Positions 33,600 to 46,740 of a stretch of DNA of 64,000 bases are shown here, piece by piece. The notes under the pieces are model-generated. The model saw only the letters and a list, made by a program, of their open reading frames with translations, had not been told where the DNA came from and did no database searches. The DNA is taken from the NCBI RefSeq assembly GCF_029784135.1, contig NC_073746.1, forward strand, positions 164,491,296-164,555,295, written 5' to 3'. The translations under genes were made by a program, and so were the position numbers. This DNA comes from Toxorhynchites rutilus septentrionalis. Lineage: Eukaryota > Arthropoda > Insecta > Diptera > Culicidae. Every line of letters starts with the position of its first letter. The stretch's first letter is position 1.

Positions 33600-35875
33600 T
33601 AAAAAAAAACGAATCATTTTCACTCCCATAAAACGACAGTAGCTCAGATTTTTCTGATCTGAAGATGAAAAAACTAAAAATGTTTTAAAGATAAATGTTT
33701 TTTTTTTGTTAATTTTTATTATGAGCAATTCTTAAAGTGTATTTTATACATTCGAAAAAAATTTAAGAACAATGTGCTACGTCGATTTTTTAAAGTGATT
33801 TTCAGGAGGCTGTAGATTTGTCATAAATAAATTTGTGATAGGCAATATAACGATATTTTGTAACCTAACCAATCACGAATTCAATTAGGTTAGTTATTAG
33901 GTTTTATTGTTTTTTTATAAAACTTTCCAGAAAACTTTTACTACAATGATATCTTTTTAAATTCCATACAAGATCGTAAAATTACTTTGGAGACAAAAAC
34001 TTATTGAAACTTATGAGACCAGGTAAATTTTTAATTAATCCTCAAAACCTCTGCAAATATTTTTTGTTAATAAATTTTGGCGATTAGCCTTCCTCGATTG
34101 GTCAGAATTTTGGGTAACAAAGAGGGGGAACACGGCTGAACGTTCCAATATCAAGTACATCAGGTCTAGAAATGTCCTGACGAAAAATGGGAAAAAATCC
34201 TTCAATAATTTGGCTTATAGTTTTCAAAATTTTCAGTTTTCAAAACCGCCTATCGGTTTACTGTGTGACGCTCGAGTAGTTTTTCATTCAATGAAAGATG
34301 CGTCATACTGCCACAGTCCTACGTCGAACTTGCGTCCGTGCCCCTAAGCTCAGACCCTTCTACTTTTTTTAAAAGTAATTTATTTCATTGTTTCGAAATC
34401 TGTTAGTTTAACACTTTTGAAACTCCAAATAGTAGCCCTGGAAAGGGCTATTTGTTATATGTACTCATAAACGTCAAACGGTTTGTAACGAACAAAAAAA
34501 AAGAAAATTTTCTTCTGGCAGGAAGTTCATCTGTCTAAATGAAAATGATTAATGAATATCAGTGTGATCCATAACAGGGTGGAATGGTAGATGAAGTATG
34601 TGTAGATCGGTAAATAAAAAAATATCGTCATTGATTACATTTAATATGAAGTTTATGGGGGAGAAACAAAAAAACAAGTTGAAAATATTTACGATTTTGT
34701 GATATTTTGAGGTAAAATACACATGAAATCATGAAGTTGCTTTATTTTGTATGGATAGCTACGGTATTGTGATTTCTTTCCATTATCTTATTCTCATTAT
34801 TAGTCGTATTCTAAGGCATCGGGAGCAGTAGCTTTTTCGGTGAAATGATGTTCGTTTGCAGAGTATCACAATCAAGTCGTATTGATTCTATTGCTCAATC
34901 TATCATAGAAAGAGTTGAGTCATTGAGAATTATGAATATGAGTCATGAAGATTATGAATATTTCATTTCGTTTCATTTTTGTGATGCGATGTAATTACGT
35001 TCTCGATAAGTCCTCGCGTGATAATCGCTGCCATCCTTCTAGTATCGATTTCATTTTTCGCTGTACAATTGGCCATGTTATCGCAGCCCGGAAGACACAC
35101 GCTTAAAATGTTCGTCACCCCGCCATATATATATGGGTGACATTTTCCACGATGAAATCGCGCATGAAATTCGAGTGATGCATGAAATCTTGCATCTGAT
35201 TACTTCAACATGTTTACATTCAAAAAATGTTTTGCTATTTTGTTTGATAGAACGAATTATTGCACACAATTTTGTGTTGCATACAACATTCATGGGAACG
35301 AAGTTGAAAGAAATGATTTACCTTCGCATCCGATCGCAAAACATACCTCTTTTATTTGTTAAATTGCTCACTTGTTTTATTTTTTCCACTGTTGATGTCT
35401 CAGGCGAGAAAAATGCTGGATAAATTTGCCGTATATATTGGTATATATTCATATATCATATACATATATCATAAGAACGATTCGGCGTAATATGCATTTG
35501 AAAACGTTACTTTTTTCGTAAAGTGACCCCCTATATAGAAATCAAAGACGTAGTCCTACGTCAAAACAACTGTCCTGAACAATCACAGTCCTACGTCGGC
35601 TGGAATGTGCAAAGCTGTTTTACACGACCACGCTATCCACATAGCCACTGGTGCTGTTGCATAAATGCGTGATTATAGTACACCTAATTATAAAATGAAG
35701 TTGGAAAGTCTTTTCTGAGAGAAAAACGGAGAGCATAAACGTGAATCTATATCCTTTTTGGTATAGGCCGTGTATGTGGCAAAGTATCCGAAAAGCATCA
35801 ATGGTGCTTATTTGCAACGTGTCTCACGTTTCGCTCACTCACATTGCTCTTAAATTGCTATAGCATATCCATCTA
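33600..35875. other. No gene; AT-rich, with recurrent GACGTAGGACT words
   Basis: Nothing codes here. The words CAGTCCTACGTCG (34317, 35586) and TAGTCCTACGTCA (35552) recur. An AT microsatellite (TATATATTGGTATATATTC and neighbours) lies at about 35429-35475. Confidence 0.45.
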
Positions 35876-35879
35876 AATA

Positions 35880-36400
35880 AAAAAGGAAGTCCAAAGATGT
35901 TGCTAAGCGCAAAATCCAAGGAAGACTTATTCCGATTTGAGCCATCTTTATTTTATTGCATTCGTCCCTTCCCGTAAATCAATATAGCGGAGAAAACAAT
36001 CAGAAAATTTCCGGAAAACTTTGGTGGTCGGAAAATTCGGAAAATTGAATTCCTACATGTTTTATAATTACATGATGATAAACGTTGTTAGTCCATTCGA
36101 TGTTTACGCTAACGAACTTGATCGTTGTTCGAAAGTGGAAATGGATTTTCAGGCGAAATAGCGCGTGTTTTAGATAGACTTAATTGGTTCACATCACCGT
36201 ACTTGTTGTTAGCCATCGCGAATTTATTGATTTGTTTACTTTCTATTATAGAAACGGTAAACTACAAAGTTCGTTGGCCTCAGCCTTGAAAAAGACCAAT
36301 TTGTACATCAATTAACGATAGTTCGGTGATTAAACACATGAACGTTTGTTTAGTAAGAAAACGTCAATTTGAACGTGACGAAGTTCGCCGTGTCAGCTAG
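35880..36400 (-). repeat. CTAGCTGACCCGG family, copy 3 (minus strand, partial)
   Basis: The right edge CGTGACGAAGTTCGCCGTGT followed by CAGCTAG matches the family start in reverse. Inner text TAAGCGCAAAATCCAAGGAA and TTCCGATTTGAGCC matches copy 2 (TAAGCGCAAAACTCAAGAAA, GTCCGATTTGAGC). The distal body is missing. Confidence 0.65.
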
Positions 36401-36404
36401 TATA

Positions 36405-38043
36405 TTATACAAAAGCTATACCAGTATGGGAGATGAGGACATTTTCTGTTATTTTTAAGCTCATTTAATGTAATAAATCGGGATGTCAATACATGTGCTA
36501 AAAATTTATTTTGTCTGTAGAAGCGCTGTATACATAAATCTTTCGAATTCGCGATAAAACGTAATGACTGCGATGAACGGATCTCTGAATTATTGGAGAA
36601 TATTGTACCAACCTTCAGTTAAATCCCACAAGAATCGTCGACAAACCTTTCGGTGAAGCTCTTTCCCACCATTTTTTATTCCCGGAAACACAATCACCTG
36701 TTTCGTACACTATAACCATATGGTTATTCGAATGACACAGTCCAAAAAGCGCACTCACCTGCAAAGAAAAGAGAAGGAAAACAGAAAATGAGATCGAGTG
36801 AAACAACATGCAATTAACCGAGATTCTCCACAAAGCTCATTATAACACACGCAAGATAAATATCTCGCTAAAGTGAATCATTAGTGAATCTTTTCCGGTC
36901 GTAAATAACTGTATAACCAACCAACTGGAGCGAAAATTCAAGCCGGAAATTGTCCGGCGTCTGAGCGCTCCCCGCTCAGCCAACTCATCCAGAATAAATG
37001 TCACGACATTTATGCGATTGCATCGCAAGGCATGCGGGAAACCGCACAACGTTTTTTTTTTATTATTATTATTATAAAGACATCTTCGCCACAGACTCTG
37101 GGGTGCCTCTGCCCGACAGCATTGTACATCATTGAGTGTGAGTGGCTGGTGGAGGCGCGAGTAGAAATTTGAGTCCGATGAGAAAAACGCCATTAATCGA
37201 ATCTCATTAGAGCTGGTGAAGAAACAGCACTGAACAAGCGCTGACCTAAACAACGCGCGCTAGAGTGCGGCTCCGTAAATCGTGACTAAGTTCTTGGTTC
37301 GCGCGGGAGGATACGGAGCCGCCAATCGTAGACTTGTTGGAATTTCCAAACACACTCCAGTTATAACAGGAGGAGGGACAGGGCCGACTGTTTCCCACTG
37401 CGAGTCGGTGCCATATGTGACGATGTTGAAATTTGATCGTTGGTTTAGGTTAGACTTTGCGTTCTGCAGTATAGCTTAACAGCACGAAGTGTTGGTGCAA
37501 TCAATCGATGGGACAGTGATTGAAATTCGTGGAAACAGTAAATGCCCTCCTTATCAGCATTATTAGCGAATCCAAAGTGAGCGTGTTCCGCAACGCAAAC
37601 GAAATCGATTACTCGGAACTAGGCTTGCACACAGCCACTACCGGGAATCAGCTGATTGGGGTGAGTGCACAGAACCTAACGTCAGCTGCCTCGGAACTTA
37701 TGAATCAGGTGAGGGGTGTGGGTTAAAACTGGGGAAATTCTCACTTCAAAATTGTACCAGAAGTAAGTGAGGAGTCTGTATAAATCGACACTTCCGTGAA
37801 ATTCTTCCGCATATGAATAATGAAACACTGGGTGGTGTAAATGGACCAGCTCCATTACCGTTCAATTAAAAGAACCAACTGGATTACGGTAATCGAGCGC
37901 GTTTCGGTTTTTTTTTCTCGTGAACTGTGTACTGGTGATTGCTCAATTACGAAACAATAAGCGATGGAGGCTACAGCTGACGAACAGAACCTTTCCAATG
38001 CCGGAATTCGAGGCGCGGCTCGAAGAGATTCGGCTATCAGTTC
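36405..38043. other. Unique GC-richer sequence with one weak exon candidate
   Basis: No repeat was seen. Around 37520-37714 the plus strand has an open stretch of about 65 codons with balanced codon use. It ends exactly at CAG|GTGAGG, a good splice donor. It has no good acceptor or start and matches no family that I recognise, so it is not annotated as a gene. Confidence 0.35.
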
Positions 38044-38045
38044 TA

Positions 38046-39115
38046 CTACATGGACTGAAAAGTCCCGGGGTTTCTAATGAAAACAATTTCTTTTTTTGGC
38101 AAAGCTGTATTTATTCCTCGACATAGTTTCCTTCTAGGGAAATACACTTGGTATAGCGAGTTTCCAGCATTTCGATTTCTTTTCCGTAGTACGAAACATC
38201 TAAGACCTCGAAATATGCCTCAGTGCAATTCTGCAGACTGCCTATTGGACTCAGGAGTGTGGTAATGGATCCACGTTTCATCCAGTGTCACAAAACGTCG
38301 AAAGAAGTCTACTCGATTACGCTTCAACAACGCCAAACCGGCTGTTAAATCATTAACGCGCCGCTGTTTTTGGTCGACGGTCAGCAAACGCAGCACCCGT
38401 CGCGCGGATAGCTTTCTTATGTCCAAAATGTCATGCAAAATGTATCCCATTCGTTTTTTTTAAATGCCTACCGCCTCAGCTAACTCGCGTAACTCCTCTT
38501 TACGACCGTTCAAAACGAGCCGATGCACTTGTTTTACGATTCCCGGATTTGTAGTCTTTTTTGGCCTTCCAGAGCGAGTGCATCGGCGGTGCTTGTATGG
38601 CCATTTTAACCCTTTGAGGTCAGAATTAATTTCCCTTGAAAGCGATTCTCTTATCATTTCACACTAATTATCTGTTGTTTACATCGAGTACCGTTATTTC
38701 ACATCCATAGAAACTGCGTATTAATTCGTGAACAATTTCACTAGACATTAATATTCGTTTATAAAAAGTGGAAACTATTACATATGTTTGGATAAAGTTT
38801 TCTAGCATGACTCCTTGCTGTGATGGCTGAGAGCAGACATACGACCGCTTCTGTTCTCGAAGGAACAGAAATGGAATAACATTTCGTTGACCAGTGCACT
38901 GATTGTTCAGGAGTTTTTCCCTTCAAAAAATTATGTTTGATCAAAATGCGATACTTTCTATACGAATGCTCAGGTAGTGACACATAAAAAACTGTAGTTT
39001 GTGAACATGAAACTTCACACATAAACTAGTGACAGATGAACCTCTCGAAATGAATTTTGTTCATTTTTAGCGGCGCCATCTGTTGCATAATCCCGGAACT
39101 TTTCAGCCCATGTAG
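38046..39115 (-). mobile_element. Mariner (DD34D type) with internal deletion
   Basis: Terminal inverted repeats CTACATGGACTGAAAAGTCC (left) and CTACATGGGCTGAAAAGTTC (right, reverse complement) are flanked by TA (38044-38045 and 39116-39117). The minus strand carries transposase remnants. Sequence at 38680-38770 resembles 7625-7730 elsewhere in the window, so a second repeat may be embedded in the 5' half. Confidence 0.85.
38050..38657 (-). pseudogene. Mariner transposase remnant lacking most of the catalytic core
   Basis: Minus-strand pieces in order: a helix-turn-helix linker with the SGRPKKTT motif and LRELAEAVGI, a stop, then MGYILHDILDIRKLSARRVL and RFVTLDETWIHYHTPES, which holds the first catalytic Asp. 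After HTPESNRQSAE the frame jumps to the C-terminal tail (about 38060-38220: VSYYGKEIEMLETRYTKCI). The region with the second and third Asp is missing. It is an internal-deletion derivative unable to transpose itself. Confidence 0.8.
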
Positions 39116-39119
39116 TATA

Positions 39120-40790
39120 ATGTTTATCCGAATATCTTTCAGTGGAAACATATTTCCCCGAAAGCAAAATATAACCTAATGTCATTTTCTCGAATGTAAC
39201 ATTCACCCGAATGCAACATTTTAGCGGATGTTATTGTTCTACCGAATTTAACATTTTCCGGAAAGTGAAAATCATGCGAATAAAGAAGATATACATATTT
39301 ATTTCAAAATATTTGCAAATAATTATTGAAATTTATCATCTCAAGGAATTGGGATTAAAATTAATTCGCCCTTTTCCACGTATTTTTTTGGTAGGGATGT
39401 ATATTTTTGTAAAGAACAATTTCTCAAAGTTTTGCAATTTTATCATTTTCGCAAGTTTATAATTTCCGTTTTTATAAAGCCGATTCGTCAGCAGCATGAT
39501 AAATTTGGAAAATTAGGTTAGTAAATAAGAGATAAACTAAAAAAAACTGTGCTCAAAGAAAAAAATATAGGGAGTTAAGTACAAAACGTGACCGCATTGT
39601 TGGCGTAGGACTACGAAATTATTTTATGTAATTCGCTTGTTTATCACTTCGGAGATTTTTTTTGAATGCATCCAAATTTTATGAATAATTTTTCAACAGG
39701 TGTCGCCATCTGGCTCTCTTGTGTATTGTAGAAGAAAAGAGAAGAGAAAGAAGAGAGAGAAGATAGAGAAGAGAAAGAAGAAAGAGATGAAAAAAAGAAA
39801 CAGATAGAAAGCAAGAAAAGAGCTTGAGTTTGAACTTGAGCTTGAGCTTGAGTAGACTGTACATTTTGTAGTTGCTCTCCGTGATTGACCTGAACCAGCG
39901 AAATTGCACAAAAACACACTGCATGACTTGGTAGTAGTAAATTATTCTCATTGTGTGAGTTTCGGCGATTCGAGCATTTAAATAGTCAATAACAACGCCG
40001 GTCACGTCCTTACAAACACCAGGGGAAGGGAAGGAATGTTAGTATGATATTCGCCACCCGAAGGCCAGAAGAGTGAACTCTATAGCATGGTTCCCTAGCG
40101 ATTATCGAGGAAGGGATAGTTGATAGTGGGGAAAGGTAAGAATCAGGATTCACTGAGGTGATATGATAATGTTAACCCGAATTATCGGCCATTCGATGGA
40201 ACGAAATTTTGAAAATACTACTTGTCCCAACATGCGGTAGTGGTATCCTGATAGGGAAAACCTGTGTTGTTATTATTTATCGCACGTACTTTTTATTAAT
40301 ATCCAATCGTGACGGAAAAGATTTAACTGTGGGATTCCTTGAAAAGTAACTGAGAAAACCCCTCTAAAATCAATCGCATTGACGATATATTCCAGAGTTA
40401 TCTTTGGGAAACCTGAGAAGGTGACCAAGAGAAATTTTCTAAAATCAATCGCCCCGGTGATATATTCCGATGTTTATCGCGCGTACGCTTTATAAACCTC
40501 CATCGAGACGGAGCGTCTTTAACGTTCGAACACAAACTGGAATTTGTAGAATTTGCCATTTGTAACTATCTGCCCCTGGAATGTGGATTCATGTAAGTAT
40601 ATAATCGAAAATATAACAGCTGATGTATGCAAATCAACTCCAACAAGATCAGAATAAGCACTCCTACTTCAGAAACTAACAGAAATAAAACTTTTACTCC
40701 ATAATTGAAGATATGTGAAACTAAATCCAAAGTTTAATTCTAATATGATGAAAACAAACATGAACATTAGCTGCGTTCTTCATGCTGTCG
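39120..40790. other. No gene; AT-rich with a GA patch
   Basis: A purine patch (GAAGAGAAAGAAGAGAGAG) lies at 39730-39800 and a GAGCTTGA run at about 39822-39855. The GACGTAGGACT-type word appears at 39604 after GACCGCATTGTTGG. The TGATTGACCTGAACCAGCGA block at 39882 matches 26165. Two similar stretches at about 40370-40420 and 40430-40475 share CAATCGC and GATATATTCC. Confidence 0.45.
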
Positions 40791-40796
40791 CTCGTG

Positions 40797-41468
40797 AAAC
40801 GAAGAGAGGGGAAGAGAAAGAGAAGTAGAGAGGGGGAGAGAGAGAAGTAGAGATGGGGAGAGAGAGAAGTAGAGATGGGGAGAGAGAGAAGTAGAGATGG
40901 GGAGAGAGCGAAGTAGAGAGGGGGAGAGAGAGAAGTAGAGAGGGAGAGAGGGGGAGAGAGAGATGTAGAGAAGGAGAGAGGGGGAAAGAGAGAGATGTAA
41001 AGAGGGAGAGAGAGAGATGTAGAGAGGGAGAGAGAGAGAGATGTAGAGAGGGAGAGACAGAGAGAGAGAGATGTAGAGAGGGAGAGGGGTAGAGAGAGAG
41101 AGATGTAGAGAGGGAGAGGGGGAGAGAGAGATGTAGAGAGGGAGAGGGGGAGAGAGAGAGATGTAGAGAGGGAGAGGGGGAGAGAGAGAAGTAGATAGGG
41201 AGAGAGGGAGAAGTAGAGAGGGAAAGTGGGGAAGAGAGAGAAAAGAAGAGAGGGAGAGTGAGAGAAGTAGAGAGAGAGGGGGAGAGAGAGAGAGAGGAAG
41301 AGAGAGAGGAAGAGAGAGAGGAAGAGAGAGAGAGGAAGAGAGAGAGGAAGAGAGAGGAAGAGAGAGAGAGGAAGAGAGAGAGGGAGAGAGGAAGAGAGAG
41401 AGAGGAAGAGAGAGAGGGAGAGAGGAAGAGAGAGAGAGGAAGAGAGAGAGGGAGAGAGGAAGAGAGGA
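40797..41468 (+). repeat. GA-rich minisatellite
   Basis: An almost pure purine tract of about 670 bp. The first part repeats AGAAGTAGAGATGGGGAGAG and AGATGTAGAGAGGGAGAG-like units of roughly 22-32 bp. The end is a simple GAGAGAGGAA array. The Arg/Glu-rich frames across it are compositional artefacts. Confidence 0.92.
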
Positions 41469-41610
41469 TGTGTCCTAAAAATTAACTTTTTCCTCTTTTT
41501 CCAAAAAATGACTTTTTTTCAAAAATTCATAACTTTTGAACTACTAGACCGATTCAGATGATCGGAATACCAAATAGAAGCCAATCACCTAGTTTATTTT
41601 TGAAAAAATA

Positions 41611-42861
41611 TTGGGTTGGGGAAAAAGAAATGTCGTATATTGTCAATATATGGCAATACTTAAACATATCTTGTGTTGTACTTATCGCTTCGGGTACTAT
41701 ACGGCTATTTAAAAACGACAATCTGTGCTACAAGTATCGTTTTGACAGTGTTGTGATTGTCTTTTTCAGTCTCAAGTTATAGCGCGTCAAAGATGGAGTC
41801 CACCAAACAAGAAATTCGCCATATTTTTCGTGTTTACTACCTGCGAGGTAAAACTGCAACGAAAGCGGCCGAAAAAATTCGAGCAGTTTATGGACCCGAT
41901 ACTGTAACGATTCGCACAGCACACTGTTGGTTTAATCGATTTCGTTCTGGTGTAATGGCTGTCGAAGATACACCCCGTACTGGTAGGCCAATCGTCGTGG
42001 AAACCGATAAAATCATTGAAATCATCCAAGTAGACCGGCATGTGAGCACTCGCTCGATTGGCCAGGAACTGGGTATAGACCATAAAACCGTTTGGAACCA
42101 TTCGCAGAAGATTGGATTCCAAAAAAAGCTGGATGTATGGGTGCCACACGAGTTGACACAAAAAAATCTTTTAGACCGAATCAACGCATGCGATGCACTG
42201 CTGAAACGGAACGAACTCGACCCATTTTTGAAAAAGATGGTGACTGTTGATGAAAAGTGAATCACGTACGACAACCTAAAGTGAAAGTCGTGGTCGAAGC
42301 GCGGAGAGCCGGCCCAAACCATCGCCAAGTTTGGTGGGATTGGAAGGGAATCATCCAGTATGAGCTGCTCAACTTTGGCTAGACCCTCAACTCGGTTCTC
42401 TACTGTGAGCAGCTTGACCGTTTGCAGGCGATTGACCAGAAGCGGCCAGAAATGATCAATAGGAATGGTGTTGTTTTCCACCAGGACAACGCTCGGCCTC
42501 ACTTATCTTTGATGACCCGCCAGAAGCTACGGGAGCTCGGATGGGATGTCCTATTGCACCCAGCGTATAGTCCGGACCTGGCTCCAAGTGATTATCATCT
42601 CTTTCGGTCCATGCAAAACATTTCGCAGGCCTCAAAAGAGGCTTACGAAAACTGGCTGTCTGAGTTTTTTGCAAATAATGAGGGGGGTGGGGGTTTCATA
42701 AGGGAGGGAGAGGGGTGGTATTTGGTATAATGAAGTTGCCCTCTAAATGGCAACAAGTTTGTGAACAAAACGACGCATACTTAAATAGGATAATTTTCAG
42801 TATGTTAAATAAAGCGTCAAATTTCGATCAGAAATACGACATTTCTCTTTCCCCAACCCTA
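41611..42861 (+). mobile_element. Mariner (DD34D), near full length
   Basis: Terminal inverted repeats TTGGGTTGGGGAAAAAGAAA (left) and TAGGGTTGGGGAAAGAGAAA (right, reverse complement) both run into TGTCGTAT. TA flanks both ends (41609-41610 and 42862-42863). The length of 1251 bp is close to the usual 1.3 kb of mariners. It sits 140 bp after the GA minisatellite. Confidence 0.92.
41793..42790 (+). pseudogene. Mariner DD34D transposase, inactivated
   Basis: Frame 1 from the Met at 41793 (MESTKQEIRHIFRVYYLRG) holds both helix-turn-helix regions and the GRPI linker, and reaches the first catalytic Asp in VTVDEK. It then meets a TGA stop at 42258. About 60 codons later a frameshift or small deletion is evident near 42325-42345. 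From 42422 the frame resumes with FHQDNARPH (second Asp) and YSPDLAPSDYHLF (third Asp); 34 residues lie between them, the DD34D signature of mariners. The C-terminal tail KLPSKWQQVCEQNDAYL lies at about 42727 in another frame. At least one stop and two frame changes make it non-functional, though all three catalytic residues are still present. Confidence 0.9.
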
Positions 42862-42864
42862 TAC

Positions 42865-45800
42865 TACACCTGCAGAAAATTCGAATTCTGTTCTCGTTAT
42901 TATTGATTGTATCCGTTTCTTATTGTTTTCATAGTCCCGGGACCAAGAGCGCTATATTTGTTTATATTTTTTCTGAAAAGCTGAGGATTTTTCACATAAC
43001 ATATGTTGAAACCAGAGAGGCATTTTTCTTCGTTTTTAAGTTATGATTTTTCAAAGCAATATGTAAACATATTTAAAAGATATAAAGAAGCGATTTTGCA
43101 ACACAACAACGCACGGCCACATGTTGCAAAGCCGGTGAAGATTCTCCTGATTGTTATAAGCTCTAACTGTTCATGATATCATTGGAGGGGGCAACCACAA
43201 CCATTATGCAACCACGCATTACTCACCACAACAAAATTATTAGGAGAAAGGCAGATACAAATTTGCGGAAATAAAAATGACAGCAACAATATATAGAGAA
43301 ATGGTGAGAGGAAAACCGTAAATATAGCTTTTGCGATATTTGAAACGTTTGCTCGGGTGTACAACAAATCAACTTTCCCGGCGCTTTTTGGTTTGCTGCT
43401 GGAATGCAATCCATCTTATGAATACTACCGGCGCTATTGGTAGTCACATCTTTTGCTACTGCTACTGCTTGCTCACAATGATTGATCTGGTTTCTCTCTG
43501 CCTGTATTTTTAGCTCTTTTTGTACACACTTTTATTGCTACTTTCGTTGTTGCTGATTTTGGGAATGGGAAAAGCTTCTAAAAAAATATATATACATATA
43601 ACAAACAACAACAAAAAACACAAACATTTGTAGTTGCTCCGAAAGTGGGATGGAGGGAGAATTACTTCGCGGCATTAGTAGTCCAATGACCTGTCGAGAG
43701 GTGCGCGTTCACTTTTTTTTCTCGTGAGATTGACCAACAATCACACGATTGAATGGGAATGACTAATATGAAGGGGCAACAACGCGTTTCACAAGGGGAT
43801 TACCTCTGAGCCGGTTTTCATTATGCGGCGGCATTTTAAGGCCGCTGCGCGCCTTTTACGGTTTGGTTGTGATTTGAATGGCTTAATTTGCGGCCAATCA
43901 AATATTTGCGCGCTCAGTATTCACAGGTGCACCCCCAAAACGATAGCACGTGTTGTATCTTAATCCCGCGAGTGAGTGCAGGAAATCGATGTCGACCTGT
44001 TCACGTTCACGTCGTCGTCGTTGCGGTTGTTTACGTTCCAGCGATCCAAACCGGCCGATGGTCGGGTTTTCGAGGAATGCAACCATTATTCCCACATGCC
44101 CACATGTGTGACAGACTGCTGCATTACAGTTAGAGCGAAGTCAGAGCGCCAACGAACTCGCTATCTCGCGAAGTGCAACAAGTCTAGGAATACCAGAGCA
44201 AATACTCGCTAAGCCAGACTAACCGCGCCAAAAGCCAACCCAACCAACGATTAGAAAGAGGGAAGGGTACAACGTTCAAACAGCATTGTAAGCAAAAACC
44301 ACATTCCTTTCTCGAAATCAACCGCGCTTGATCTTGCTCGTTGACTGCGCAGAACAAGACACCCGCCCCGTCTCTTGGATCCCTTCCACCCCGGGGGAAC
44401 ATCAACTGCTTTACTGTTTATTTTTGTTTTAGTCACCACAGATATCTCGGTGGCCGCCTCCTCGCGTTGAACCAGCTGTGTAGCACCAGGCTGCTGTAAC
44501 TGACAATGAAGATACTGAGGGAGCCTGTCTCTGATATCCGATCGTGGAGGATCCGTCTCACTGCGCTTAGGTTATGTCTAGGCAGCAGCAAGACAAACCA
44601 CGTGGTCTCGAGCCGAGACCGAGCAATTATGTTGATGATGATCATTTTCATCACTCCTCCGTACCCGATCGTAGACAAGATGCTGTGGGGCTTCGCGGTT
44701 TCTCGGCTACCACCGCCCGTTGCGAATGGATCATCTCTCGCTCTCTCTCTCCGGGAACGGATGGCCTTCTGTGGGTTGACATTTTCCATCGCGCGAAGGA
44801 GAATATACCCCTGCAGTCGCTATAATAACGTGAGAACAAGATAAACTGCTTGGCGATGGGGATAAATTTTATGCCGATCAGTGATTGATAAGCGGTTTTC
44901 CCTGGCGTGGCGGAGTGAATGTGGAATTCGATGCACGATGCATTGGTGCATGGGATAGTTTTGGACATTTCAAGGAGAGATTTTTATCTGTAAAAGTTAA
45001 CTACAATTTAAGACAATGCATTCGATAGCCATCGTCTCGTGAATCTGCAGTCTCGTGCTGCACATTATGCATATTTTGGAAGATACTCATAGTGAATCAG
45101 CGAAGCACAGCTGCATATCGCGGGACAGATCGTGAGAAAGTCAGCCCGAAACTATTCCGTGCAGCTATGGTTCCAGTCGGCCTAATGTAGTATAACATAG
45201 AACTCCCGTGATTTATTTTTCCATCTTCGCTAAAAAGTACAAGGTTTCGAATTTAAATTATTCAGGAAAACATTCCTGCGATGGCGTGAGATAGGAAATA
45301 CTAGTGAGTGATATTTTGTCGATTTTAAAACGACAGTCGAGGACGGGAATAACACGATAAAGGTCGGATCGATCAAAACTTGATCAACTTGAATTTGATG
45401 TATTTATTCATTTGTAGTGTGCATTAATTCATTTGAAGTTTGCTCTTCAATTCTCGACAAATCCATTATTTTCCGATAGATGACGTTAGTAATTTGCAAG
45501 GTCTGGACTATAAAGCGGGTGAACCAGAGTTTCTTATCCACTATTATCCAAATCGTTTTAACGCGAGCAATATGAGGCCGAGCGTTATCACACTAGCAAC
45601 TCGTGTCTAGTCGCATAATCTGGATCTCAATAGCGGAATATATATTTTATATGTTTCACTTCTTTATAATTATGAACGTGGGTGTCTCGATCACCAACAA
45701 TATTTTTATTCATCACGCATTCAAATATCTAAACAAAAATATGGAACCATGGAATGAAATTTATGAAGTTTGTAGCTTCAAAATAATGTATGTTCCATTT

Positions 45801-46740
45801 CCAGGTGTTCATTTAACACAAAGTTACAGCTGTACCTTCCACCTCTATTTTTTGTTGTGGAGTGTTTTTGCAACAACTTTGTAGAAGAACACATTTCGAT
45901 TAGACGATTTTTTTCAAAAAGAACTGGATGAATTCATCTGGAGTTTTTTTTTCCTCCCATCTGTTTATTTTATCAGGCTCATTTAGCAATTCAACTGTAA
46001 CAGAGCCGATTATATTTCAATATTATTATAGGAGGCGATCTTGGGTGGTCTTTACGAATTCCAATTTCTTTACCAATATTCACACCGAATTACGAGATTT
46101 GAATGCAACCGGTATCTTCACTTTACCACCTACCACCTACCACAATCCTGGTATCTCCGAGTGAAATTTTAGCACAACGTAATATTGGCATATCACATCC
46201 ATGGGCGCAAACGATACAGAAACAGTTCACCTGAATTAGTTGTGTATGTGTTGACATGTTGGAACACGGCGCATTATGATTGTAGCATTCAATAATCAAT
46301 AATCAATATTTCCCAAATTACTGACATTATCCAGTTTCGAAAATTATTTCAATGGGGTATTGATTATAACAAAATAAAGGGAAATGTCGAGACAAAAAGG
46401 GCACCAGTTAAACAGTTCAATTCACGATGCGGAAGCTACAGTGTCGACATATACTATAGTGCAAATAAATTAACCGTTAATTGGAGGCTAGCTGTATAGC
46501 TGTATAAAATTGCTAAAACTTTAGGAAAAATAATCACTTGATTTTATTTGAAAAAAAGGCACGAAAATCAGATTTTTATCTAATCATGATTCTATAAATA
46601 ACCTCAAATTTTCATTAAAACTAATGAATATAATAGAAAATCAGTATCAGACACAATTTTCGTTGAACAATTTTTCCAAAATTCTAAATCTCTAGAAAAA
46701 CTTTATCTAACACTTGAATGTAAATTGTCACAATAAAATA
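42865..46740. other. No gene seen; unique island then AT-rich sequence
   Basis: About 43100-45200 is GC-richer and looks single copy. Many short frames overlap on both strands and none has a recognisable domain. From 45200 to 46740 the sequence is more AT-rich with nothing recognisable. Confidence 0.4.

Noticed and set aside
35125..35143. Perfect-looking CCATATATATATGG palindrome as a regulatory site
   Set aside because: Short AT palindromes are expected by chance in such AT-rich DNA.
41258..41485. Arg/Glu-rich 75-residue protein
   Set aside because: Direct translation of GAGA repeats; no other sequence feature.
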